From NCBI GenBank assembly GCA_949752745.1, contig OX457031.1, positions 40,707,502-40,771,501 of the forward strand: a DNA stretch of 64,000 nt, given 5' to 3'. Every line of letters begins with the position of its first letter. Positions within the stretch are counted from its first letter, which is position 1. A program made the translations under genes and the position numbers. The DNA is from Protula sp. h YS-2021. Lineage: Eukaryota; Annelida; Polychaeta; Sabellida; Serpulidae. Positions 1 through 34,300 of this stretch are shown piece after piece. The notes under the pieces are model-generated. The model was not told where the DNA came from and did no database searches. It was given only the letters and a program-made list of their open reading frames with translations.

Positions 1-3000
1 TAATTCTTGGGAGATGGGAAGTTTTGCGTTAAAGGGGGGGGGGGGGGGGGGATTTCAAGCTCTTTTGCATGCATACTTTGGGATGGCCCCTTGAAGAAAT
101 TTACTGATATAGAAGCAATGATGAAAATTCTTTTCTAAAAAAAATTTGTACCTGGTTTGTTTAAGAGACCTCACAGACATGAGTTTTTATATGGCTCTCA
201 AAAACATCGATTTGTAGCAAATTTGTGTGAAAGTTGCAAACAAATACAAAGAAAACAGGCCATGTAATGTGACAGATAGGTTCAAGGCATAAAATTTAAA
301 AAATAAAGTTAATTTAAATGCCTTTATTACAAATAAATATCATACATAGATAACAAGATCCCTGTCTGTCTTACCACATAACTGAATCCACCAATCACAG
401 AAGTTTTTATTATCGCCATGCCAACTGAATAAACCAATCACAGAAATGAAAGAAGGGTACTAAGAAAAGGTTTCCTATTTTAACAAAAACACAACAAAAC
501 ATCAAAATCCATACAAAGAGAGAGAAGTACTTCTTCACTGTCCTAACAACTTTCAAACAATTAACACGTATTCTTAAGTCATAAAATAAAGTGAATTTCG
601 ATGCCACAACATACGAAGAAGTTAACAAGTAATGTTCAGCCCACAAGAAAGCACTGACCGACAAGCAAGTAACGTAAGTGTACTTTTGTCATATCTAATG
701 GTCTAGTTTTATTTCCAATTTTATATTTCTCATTTTGAAATAATTAAAAAATATACGACATCGATACTTAAACGATGAGTTCATACGTAATGATATCTCC
801 CTGTCTTAATCGCAATCAGCATTGTCTTTTTGACCCAAAACGATAAGTGGTAGCATCCAGAAAATCATTAAAAAGAGAACTATGCGGACCAAATGAAAAC
901 TTCGACATTTGAACATTTTATTTCGGGACTGGCAACGTTATATTTTTCTTGCCTGTTTCTAAAACTGTAAACTGATGAGCAAAAAGTTTGGCAAATATGC
1001 ACATTTAAATCTAAAGAACGACCACATTTACATATCACAGTACTTTAAATGTCTCTTTATGTTTGGAATCGCAATAAATTGGAAGGGAACAAAATCTTGA
1101 GTGATATTTTTTTAAAAGCCGGCTTAACAACTTGCAAAAAATGCACTTGTAAACGAAATATCACAGACAGAAAACAGTGACGAAATAAAGCAAAAAAAAA
1201 AAATTTAAAAAAAAATGACGTCAGACCAGTAAAAACAAAACGTACCCACGAATTGTGAGGCAAATGTAGCATCGGTTAAGTTGCACGCATTTGCATATTA
1301 AGCCTTGCATAGCAGCTAGAAGAGACATGGCTGTTTTGGCAAATCTGTGTGCATGCCACCATAGGACAAAGCATCATCACGCTCACTATTCGAAGCCGGG
1401 TGAATAGCTGTGCATGTGTTCTGCACTCCCCTAAGCAATCCCCTTCCCACATCCGTTCAACTGATGACTGTTGCTTTCCGATAACTTTTTTTTGTTTCTG
1501 CCAACGAGTAGGCCCAAAATCGAGTCAAAGAGAACCTTTGTACTTTTTTTGGTAAAAACAGATCATTCGAGCAGTAACACTTATTACGTCAAATATTTGC
1601 CACGTCACATATCACAGATGCACTTGATTCTGACCAATATACATACATACATAGCCGTATATTTACAAGTTCTTCTTGGGTTATACAGGCCACTCATTTA
1701 TAAATTATATTCGTAAATGCTTACAACAGGAGAATATGTACACAACACTGTCTCATACACACAAAATCCATCGATACCGATTAAGAAATTCTGCAGAAGT
1801 TTGTATACTGCACCGAGTAAACCCTCCAAGACATATATACTGAACTGCAAAATTGTTTCCGCTAACTAAAATATAATTTATATGTCAGATTTGCTTAAAT
1901 TTATTATATTAAGAGTACTAAAACTGTACAAACAAAGCAGAAGCCTGCGCAACAAAAGGTACAATGACGCAGGGGAGGAGGGGGGGTTTGCTTCTTCCAA
2001 TTTCGGTTCACTTCAGAAGTTTACCTTGGCCATATTAACAAAGACAAAAAAAAAAACAAAAAAAAAAAAACAAACAACAACATGAGGTACAACAGGTTAC
2101 TACAGTCACGTATCTACTCCATGCTACTCATCCTGATACACAAATGCACTGAATATAAAATACTTGACAATACTTGTAAACGAAAACAAAACAAATATAC
2201 TAGACATTGCTTTTAATACTACTTAGAATCTGGCCGTTTGTAATAAAACGGCTATTTTCCATCATTTATGTTTCAACCACTCACGCTCGAACTTCAATCT
2301 AAACAAATTTCGATCAGAATATCGCGTTAAGTGCAATGGAACTGTTTAACGAGCTCAGCTGATGCATGAACCTTCTGTTCTGAATTCGAAAACGAAATCA
2401 CAGCAGAGAGAAGGCTGTACACAGAATTCAGTCATCTCCCTATCACCTAGCTATTCTTGAAACACTCTAGCCTTTCGACAGACTTTAATCCCTGTCATGT
2501 GCTTACCATAAGTAGGAGAAAAAAACTAACGTCACAATTACACTGAATAATGACTACCTCTGCAGTTTTAGTTTTTGTGCATAGTCTATTTACATTTACA
2601 GAATAACTTCAGACGTCTTCATGCTCAAAACTACCTTGGATGTGTTCTATACCAAAAATTTCTTTAATGGTGAAAAAAAGGACTGGTCGTTACTAGTTAT
2701 TTACATAAATACAGAGATGTTCGAATATGCACGAAAATAAACTCTATATCACGATTATAACGTTTACAGTACATCAAGTTATTACTGTGACAACATTGTG
2801 ATAATGCACTAGACAATACATACACGTTTTATATTACACACAAAATTAAAACAAAACCAGTTAATTCACTATACCTCACAAGGCATGCCAAGTCATTACC
2901 CAGCTTCACTACAGACTCGGCTCTCAAATGAAGGATTTTTGGTAAGAAAAACAAATAGCCACGATAATGTTATCATAAGCCAGCAGTACACAGATGTACA

Positions 3001-3947
3001 GTGCGACTTCATTTTTACGACTTGGTTAGGACTTCAAATAGGCCGTTAGAATCATTACGTAGCCATAACTGATATTTTCAAACAGGAAAACATTAAGCAT
3101 GGAAAGTACACTGTGTTAGCGGTATGTAATAATAAACAGAATTTTTCTGGAATTTCATTATACTTCAAAACTACTCCAGAGTTCAGATTGAAACTGTTTT
3201 AACGAAAATTCAGTTTCGTTCATTTTCCGCCATTCACCAATCCAGTGACGACATTAATAATAGCAAATCAGCATAGGACCTTTACATGAGCTTTTCAAAC
3301 GTAATAAGAAAAAAAACAGAGCTACAAAGAAAAGTATCACAATAAGCGTATCTAAGGCACCTTAAGGTCGTATAATCACAAGCTTATGTCTATGCTACTC
3401 ATATAAGCATATCTGAAAGAAAAATCACCACGGCAATGAATTCTTCATCATCACCAAAATTATACCGAGCACGGATTTTATATATCTGACAGCCAGTCAA
3501 CAAGATCGCTGCACTTGTAACACAAACTATTTAAATATGATTATACGCACAGTAATCTTTACATGTTTCAGTGGATCTGTCAGATCGGGTACTTCAATCG
3601 TAAACACTCGCTGTGTTCTTAATTATGAAGTTAACGACTGGACAATTCTGCTGTAAGACATACAATAAAAGGAATATGCACCAAATAGTAGGCGCCAACA
3701 AAGTTATGCAGCGCAGCCAGACGTTACAGACGTCAATTCCCTTTTTCTTTGTTTCAGAATTACACCGTTCAATATACTTGAAGAGTTTCATTTTGAAATC
3801 TTTCTTGTGCTTTTCTTATAACCGCATTTTCACGTTGAGATTCTTCGGAAAACTTGATAGCCCTCCATGAATAATTTTTCGTGGGACAAAAAAAAATCGC
3901 CCACTTTGAAATGTTACGAAAATAATAGCTTTGTAGCCAATCATATC
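1..3947. other. Non-coding flank downstream of the DCLK gene
   Basis: AT-rich sequence with no open frame I can support. It begins with an 18-base G run (34-51) and has an A-rich low-complexity stretch at about 2045-2075. The part next to 3948 should contain the 3' untranslated region of the kinase gene, but I see no convincing polyadenylation signal close to the stop codon on the minus strand. Confidence 0.6.
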
Positions 3948-26749
<22,802 letters not shown>

Positions 26750-26750
<1 letters not shown>

Positions 26751-26973
26751 AATCCGCTGGAAGAATTTGATTTCACGAAACCACAATCCTGAACAGATTG
26801 AAAACAGAGATAAACCAGATTCTACATCGTCACCATACTGAAGGATGAAAATGAAGTACAAGTAGGGAATCTCATTTATTCAACTGGCTTACAAGCAGAA
26901 ACACTTTGCAACACATTAATCTTCACTGTTGCGGGTATAACGATAAAAGTGCGGGGTTGTGCCGCCGGTCCTT
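26750..26973 (+). pseudogene. Ty3/gypsy-type gag remnant, left piece
   Basis: Translating the plus strand with frame changes gives gag-like fragments of a Ty3/gypsy-type element: FNPLEEFDFTKP and then EVQVGNLIYSTGLQAETL, which resemble the conserved LEAFDFTKPEEW and QVNTLIYSMGDKAED blocks of that gag family. In-frame stops separate them. The sequence is cut at 26973 by the TIR element that follows, and a right-hand piece continues after that element at 28498. Confidence 0.55.
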
Positions 26974-28497
26974 CCCAGTTAGCACAAGATTTTCTCCAAC
27001 GTATAGCCGACGTTGGCATTAGGTTGGCTTTATGTGGGATGTGGGACGTGGGACGTCCTACATCGGATACACGTGGGCTATGTGTGGGATGTCCCAGGTG
27101 CACTTTGTCCCACCTAATGCCTACGTATAGCCGACATGGGACAGTCCACCTATAGCCCAAGTGGTACAGCCAACGTCGGCTATACGTCGGAATCAAGAGG
27201 GATGTCCCACGGTGGGGCATGCCCACTTTCTCCTACGCATACCCTACGTGGGACAACCCACGTGTGGCCCACGTCGGCTGTCCAACGTCGGCTGTACGTG
27301 GAATTTATGTGGGATGTCCCACTGTCAGACGCCTCCTCTTACTCCCACATATAACCTTCGTGGGACAGCCCATGTGTAGCCTACATCGGCTGTCCAACAT
27401 CGGCTTCAAATGGGCATTATGTGGGATGTCCCGCTGTCGGATGATCCCTCTTACTCCCACGTATAACCTTCGTGGGCAGCCCATGTGTAGCCCACGTCGG
27501 CTGTCCAACGTCGGCTTCAGGTGGGCATTATGTGGGATGTCCCACTGTCCTATGACCCCTCTTACTCCCACGTATACCCAACGTTTTGCACTGGAGCATT
27601 ATGAAAAATCAATATTATTGGATATTGTGTTTTGGACCGTCATGGAAAACCATATAAACTAAGTACCATTTTTTGACAATTTTCAGATACTACTTATGAT
27701 TTTAATGTGTAACTGCAAAATCTAATGTTGAATTTAGACATCATTCATATGATTTTGAATATTTTTTATTATCTTAGGATATCTAAATGATATTCCATAT
27801 AAGCAAATACCCAGTATAAAAGCAGAACACACCGATTTTTGTTAAACAAATAATTATAAAAGTAAACAGTAAACAGTTAACAAAATCATCACTGTAAAAA
27901 ATAAACTGCTGAGGACGAGAAGCTTTTTGGGGTAGAATAACATTGATTATTACATGGATCCCCCGTGGCGTAGAGGTAAGGTCGACGCGTAGGCTGCTAG
28001 AGGTTCCCGGTTCAAACCCAGGTAAGTACGATTCGTCAGTTGCTAAACAAAATCAGAATGGCGGGTTGTAGTGTAGTTTGAAAGATTAATGGTCAGTGGT
28101 TAAAGTAATGGTCAGGCGACATGTTAAATGAGATGTTACAAATTGTTACAAATTTATTTTGGAACGTTGGCTGTCCCAAAGCATAGCCAACGTGGGACAG
28201 CCCACGTGGGCTATACGTCGGAACGTGTTTCAAATTCGCCAAACGCCCACTTAATTTCGTGGGACATCCCACTTAAAACTTGCTTTGGCTATACGTAGGC
28301 AGTTCCATGTATTGCCAACGTGGGACAGCCTATGTATAGCCAACGTCGGACAGCCCACTTGGGGTATACGTCGGAACGTGTTTCAAAATCGCCAAGCATA
28401 TGGGACAACCCACGAAAAGCACACGTATTGCCGACGTGGGAACACGGGATGTCCCACGTATAGCCGACGTGGGCTAAATGTGGGGGTGCTAACTGGG
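26974..28497. mobile_element. Non-coding element with perfect CCCAGTTAGCA terminal inverted repeats
   Basis: CCCAGTTAGCA at 26974-26984 and its exact inverse TGCTAACTGGG at 28487-28497. Both ends (about 26990-27590 and 28150-28480) are filled with GC-richer repeats built from GTGGGACAGCCCACGT, TATAGCCGACGTGGG and the palindrome GTGGGATGTCCCAC, including about three direct ~113-bp units between 27236 and 27585. The middle (27590-28150) is unrelated AT-rich DNA with a tRNA-like unit. There is no transposase frame. Flanks share only TT, so the target duplication is unclear. A second member with the same termini lies at 29370-39488. Confidence 0.75.
27961..28023 (+). other. tRNA-like sequence (SINE head or tRNA pseudogene)
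   Basis: An A-box-like TGGCGTAGAGG (27966-27976) and a B-box GGTTCAAACC (28009-28018) at the spacing of a tRNA gene. A T-arm (CCCGG, loop TTCAAAC, CCAGG) has one mismatch. The acceptor and anticodon stems do not close well, so this is not a functional tRNA. It most likely marks a tRNA-derived SINE or remnant inside the TIR element. Confidence 0.5.
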
Positions 28498-29060
28498 TTG
28501 TTTAAAGAAGGTGACATACGAGACAAGCTGGTGGTGGCATCATTGAAAGTGCTAAGAAAAGTTGCAACTCAAAGAGGATCTGAAGCTAGGAGAGGCAATA
28601 GAAATATGCAGGGCATCAGAACTGGTGAAAACTCATATGGGAAGTATGCAACCATATGGGAAGGAATGCAGATTCTGTGGTAGGGCTGCCGAACGAAATA
28701 TATAAGAGCGGTAGGACTTCAAACAAACAAACGATGTTGCAGCGGCTGAGTGCATCGCGCCCTCATTTTTACTGAGTGCGATTGACTGTGAAGACATTGA
28801 ACCATGGCAAACCACTTTTACAACTAACAATTTACTTATGATGTTTAAGCTGAACACAGCTGCTAATATCACATGTATCCGAGAGAGGGTCTATTATAAT
28901 AGCCTATTTGTTATAACAAAGCCAGAATTACAACTATGTTCCATGCTTCTACCAAATTCAGCAGGAAATATCGAAGCTAAACATATCCGATTGAAGCCAG
29001 TACACGGTGCCGCATCATCTGGGGACTCAAGGGAGGGTATCCTAACCTTTAAAGCCTGTT
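28498..29060 (+). pseudogene. Ty3/gypsy-type gag-protease remnant, right piece
   Basis: Resumes directly after the TIR element with GDIRDKLVVA. After a frame change it gives LKEDLKLGEAIEICRASELV and the start of a zinc knuckle, ECRFCGR. Further on, a retropepsin-like block reads TTNNLLMMFKLNTAANI, where the family usually has a F-K-L-D-T-G-A core. The catalytic Asp is replaced by Asn and the following Gly by Ala, so it is dead. Several stops and frameshifts. The orientation matches the integrase remnant at 41720-42480. Confidence 0.6.
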
Positions 29061-29369
29061 TGACTTAAATCAACGCCTTGTTTTGGGGCTATATTATTGT
29101 CAATTAACGTGCAAAATAGAATGTGTCAAATTTCGTGATATCGAAAATATATGAAATAAATTCTGACTTGAAATTTAGAGCTTGAACTGCAAATGAGAAT
29201 GCAATCTGAATTTTAAAATATTTTTAAGACTTTTTTCTTTTGTCATTTGAAGCCGTTGGAAGATGACCAGCTTTCATTGTTTTCAAAATGTGTTGGAGTG
29301 TTTAGCATCAGCAGACCCACTAAAAGTGTTCACACCATTCTGTAACGGTTGACCGAATAGACAAAAAAA
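29061..29369. other. AT-rich spacer between gypsy remnant and second TIR element
   Basis: About 300 bases with no recognisable coding or repeat content. Reverse-transcriptase sequence would be expected after the protease in an intact element, and I see none here. Confidence 0.6.
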
Positions 29370-29768
29370 CCCAGTTAGCATAATTTTTTGTCCCACGTAT
29401 AAAGCGCGTTGTTTTTAGGTGGGATTTACGTGGGAATGTGGGACGTTGGCAGGGCCACACAGAAAACATGTGTAATATACGTGGACATTCCTACGGTGTG
29501 ATTTCCGTGTAAACTCTACATATAATATACATAGGCTTTCCCACATATAAAATGCACGGGTAGATACACGCGTAAACTGCATGGTTTTTCCCGCGTAATG
29601 CCCACCGTGGGCATTCCACTGTATAATATACGTAGAATTGCCCACTTCTAAAATGCATGGGTAATTAACGCATATTATATGTATATTATACTTTTGAATT
29701 CCCACGTAAAATTTCATTAGAAGTCATTTGTATATTACACGTATATTTTACGTGGGATTTTCCATATG

Positions 29769-30296
29769 TGTAACGGCTGATCCGTTGACGAGCAGCTGCT
29801 CACCGGAACCAAATGAACCAATCAAACTTAAGTAGGTCAAGGCAGCCATCTTGAATAAATCTATTAAACTACGCAGTTGGTAAAATTCGGAATTTTGTGG
29901 ATATTTTCTTAGAATTAGAGGGCGAAAAGGTAAGAATCATATGTTATTAAATTTCTCAGTATATATAGATCATCCAGATGTAAATTTTATTAGAATTCAC
30001 TCCCAGTTGTGCCGCTAATTTGCGATGATTTCTCGGATCACATAACGTATCGCCCGTTCTGTTTGTGTTCGGGGATTTTCGAGTAAATTAAACAGATTTC
30101 TGTGGAATATTAGTTTTAAAGTATTCTTGCCGAAGCCAGGATTAAGTACCGAAAATAGTTACCGAGTTTTGTATTGTTCTTTTCAGTTTTTTCACGATGT
30201 TTTGGCGTTGAACAAAGAACATTCATAGACCAGAGTCTTGCCAATAAACATCCGTTCACAACTTTAGCCTTTTATTGAAACGAACCAGCAGTTACA
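29769..30296 (+). repeat. BEL/Pao 5' LTR
   Basis: 528 bp, TGTAACGGCTGATCC at the start and CAGCAGTTACA at the end. It includes a TATATATAG stretch near 30020 and an AATAAA at about 30245, candidates for promoter and polyadenylation signals. It appears identical to the 3' LTR. Confidence 0.96.
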
Positions 30297-31393
30297 GTGA
30301 AAAAACTTGCCACATCGAAATCGCCACTTCTGGATAGATTACTCTTTGACGAATTTTGACCGAAAATCTGGACATATTATTGAGGCATTGACAGCTATAC
30401 CTCTGTGTTAACGGATAAACCCCACATGGAATAATACGCGGTGTACACTGGAATAATACGCGGTGGGACTTCTCACGAATGAGCGATAAATGACGTTTCT
30501 GGGACTTAAAACCAACTACACTTTATATCGGAGCATTTTTGAGTGGCATTCCGCTGGGACGCTTATCGCAAATACATTGCAATCAAGTGTGATTCGTGAA
30601 ACAAACTTACAGCAGTGACGCAAAACATAAAACCGTGTGCACAGTTGACAGCTGTTTGTTTATTATGTTCACGCGGCAAAGTGATCAACACGATATTCCT
30701 GCGTGAAAACCCTGTGTGCTGGATGTGATACCCACAAGTGAGTACAACGCCAACAGCACAGCATTGAGAAAAGCACTGCCACGACTCTGTCAACAGTCAG
30801 ACCTACAGCGGCTGCACCTGACAAACCCGCGTAATATCTTCAAATGTGAAGAGAGTCAGAAATGGAGTATCCTTTGAAACTTTTGTAAACTTTAAACGAA
30901 GGTTTTAAGAGCATCTTACTTTACAGATGCGCAAATGGTTGGATTATAAAGTTCACTGAAAAATGGCACTGATACTTGTATAAACTTTTGATACAGTCTC
31001 TGTGAGTTTACCACAGCTTTATGTCAAACTACACCCTGTAGATATTCAATTATATTTTTATGTGTTCTGATTTCGAGGCCACTTTATCGACGTTAAAAAA
31101 AAATACGAAAGATTGATTAAAAATCACAAAATTGGATTTTTCGGTTAATTGGTACTGACAAAGGTTGTACTGAATGTTAAAGGGTGTGACGTAGTACATT
31201 AACGGCTGGGTATATCTATGGTAAATACAGTATGTGTGTTGTGGTCTTACAGCCGTAGTATTTGAAATTATTGTATGGTACACGTATTATATGTCTGAAT
31301 CCCAACCTCTTGGCACTAAATGGCACATGCAAAAAACATCTTTGCTGAATACAGCTTGTGATGTAATCCAAATGTACAATTAAAAGTACAAAG
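30297..31393 (+). other. BEL/Pao leader between 5' LTR and gag-pol
   Basis: About 1.1 kb of untranslated internal sequence. The bases right after the LTR (GTGAAAAAACTTGCCACATC) should contain the tRNA primer-binding site, but I could not assign a tRNA. Several short ATG-initiated frames on the other strand look like chance. Confidence 0.75.
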
Positions 31394-34300
31394 ATGGCAG
31401 CGAAAACCCAATCTGACATAGAAATGGAGCAGCACGTACCATTTGAGGGTGAAACAGAGGCTCTACCGCAGCTCTGTACACCCCCCGATTCCCGATTGGA
31501 TCGAGAGGAAGAGATCGTGGGATCTGTTAGAGGCCATGTAGAGGACCCTTATCGCCATGAAGGACATGAGGGCCCTGTCGGAGGTGTGCCCAGTAGCAAT
31601 CCTGATGTGCGCAGGCGAGTTCCCACTGAGCGCGGTGCAGAATACATGCTGGATGTGAGACGAAAAAATCTACAGCGATGCGTCAGCAAATGGCGTAGTA
31701 TGATTGATGAAGCTTGGGATCTGATCGCAGATGCCGATAGTGCAGAAGCTCTAAAACAGAAACGCGAAGAAGTGAAGATGGTTTTAGAAGAAGTTCAAGT
31801 TGCTTCAGGAAAGTTCCTAGAAGTGTCTACAATAGATGAGATGCCTATAGATGCTATAGAAAAAGACACTATGGATCTTAAAAAAGGCCTGAATACCAGA
31901 ATAAAAGAGCTAAAAGACCAAGAAACAATGTCAAAAAGGTCTCAACGATTTGAGGTCTCATCACGTCGTTCCGGAAGATCTGCGCGATCCCGTAGATTAG
32001 AAGAGGAAGCTAAAGCTGCGGAATTAAAAGTGAAGCTCAAATATCATCAAGCGGAGGCAGCCGCCGCCAAGATGGAAATTGAGAAAGAGCTGGATATTAC
32101 AAATGCTCGTCTTGAAGTGTTGAAAGATGACTACGACGATGGACCTAGTCTAGATCGCCTATCCGATGAAGAGCCAAGTGAAACCAAGGTTGCGCGATAC
32201 CTCGACACGCTTTCACAAGTATCGCAAACCGTGCCTGTACCTCAAACCACCAATGTTACATCAATTACCATTGTTTCGACTGCCGAACCAACAACAATTA
32301 CGAGTTATCCTACTTGGATCACAAGCGAACCATACATCGTACCTAGCACAGGTTTTGTGCGCGAACGCGATTTCGCCACTGATGCGACGCCGAGTCAGCC
32401 TTTGAATCCACATGCCATTCCATTTACATGGCGAGCTGCTACAACTAGTCATGGAGGAAACACTGCCAGCCACCAACATCCAGTTATGTCCACTGGATAT
32501 GGGCCACAGATTGGAAATACTCCAGGCAGATCTCCTAAAGCTGCTCCACAGAGTTTATTCGGAACTCCATACCGTACCCATCCAACGACGAGTGGAGTTG
32601 AGCAGCGACGAAGTGTTAATCAACCAACATCTCAAGGTCGAGATGCATCACAAAATGTGTTAGAATCGATGACAAGACTGATGAAAAGACCACCTCAAGA
32701 TATTGAGAAGTTCAGCGGCGATGCTCTTCTGTATCGAAGATTTGTGCGACAGTTCAATAACTACATCAGTGTGTACTGTGAGAATGATTACGAAAGACTG
32801 ACCTACTTAGAGCAGTTCACTACTGGAGAGGCCCATAAAGTCGTAATGGGATACTCAAACCTTGACTCAAGTACTGGGTACGCAGCCGCGATAAAAGAGC
32901 TGAATAACCGATACGGAAATGAAGAAAATATTGCAAACGCTTACGTTCAGAAAGCGCTGAATTGGCCGGTTATTAAGATAGCGGATGTCAAGGCCCTTGA
33001 CGAATATTCGATCTTCCTGAGAGAATGCCTCCACGCCATTGAAGAGGTTGGTGCATTGGGCGTTCTTGAGTATCAAGGTAACCTAAAAGCAATGGTAGAA
33101 CGCCTACCTTACCAACTACACGATCGGTGGAGAACTGTAGTTGATTCCCGACTATCTGCAAACGTTAGAGTTCGGTTTGCCGATTTAGTGGACTTCGTAT
33201 CACTAGAGGCGAGGAAAGCCAGAAACCCTGTTTACGGCCGAGATGTACTGAAGTGCCCGACGGAGAAAGATACTATAAAACCGAAGAAGCAAAATCGACA
33301 GTCGCAAAAATTACCAGAGTCGCAATGTCTGGCAACAAGAACTGAGAAGGATTCAGAAACAAAACCTAAGAAACAGGAAGAAACCAAAAACACGCCATGC
33401 CTTTCCTGCAGCGGCAATCACGACATTGATGTGTGTGAAGACTTTCAACACAAAACCCTGGAAGAACGACAGAAATTAGTGAAAACTAAAGGGTTGTGCT
33501 TTGGATGTTTGCAGCGGGGCCACCTGAACAAAGATTGTAAAAATAAAAAGAAATGCCGAGTTTGCCAGAAGCGACATCCAACGGTGTTCCACGACTACTA
33601 CAAGGCTCGTACACAATCCGGAAGAGAACAGAACGATAAAAACAGCAAGGAAAAACAATCTGCCGATCAAGCTATTGCTCAGCAACCAGATACAGCAGTT
33701 TCTCTCTGTATGAACGGGGCGCAGTCCAAAACAAGTGCCATGGTTTTACCAGTGTACGTATCTCACAGCAGTAATCCATTGCAAGAGAAATTAGTATACG
33801 CACTATTGGACACGCAATCCGATACTAGTTTCGTAAGCAACAATGTGTGTGACTTCCTAGGAGTTGAAGGCATCGAAACTCATCTACAGTTGTCTACGAT
33901 GGCTTTGCAGAACGCACTGATAAACTGCCGAAAAGTTACTGGCTTGAAAGTACGTGGACACAACAGAGCGAAGAAAATACCAATACCAAAGGCATACACA
34001 CAAGACTCCATACCAGTGAACCATGACCACATACCGTCTCAAGAGACCGCAAGAAGTTGGAATCACCTAGAATCGATCGCTGATGAGATGCTACCGAAAG
34101 CAAACTATGAAATCGGCCTTCTTCTGGGTTATAATTGTCCTCAAGCAATAATGCCTCGAGAAGTGATCCCTGCTCCTAATGAAGGACCATACGCTATCAG
34201 AACGGATCTAGGATGGTCGATAGTTGGCACGACAGCCAGTGAAGATGAAGATAATCTGTGCGAGGTCACAATCAGTCACCGGATAATGACAAGGGAAACT

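Noticed and set aside
26876..27662. Overlapping open frames of 70-147 codons on both strands
   Set aside because: They are produced by the GC-rich palindromic units of the CCCAGTTAGCA element, and the peptides are repetitive (VGQPT, GMSHC) with no domain.
27961..28023. Functional tRNA gene
   Set aside because: A and B boxes are present but acceptor and anticodon stems do not pair properly.
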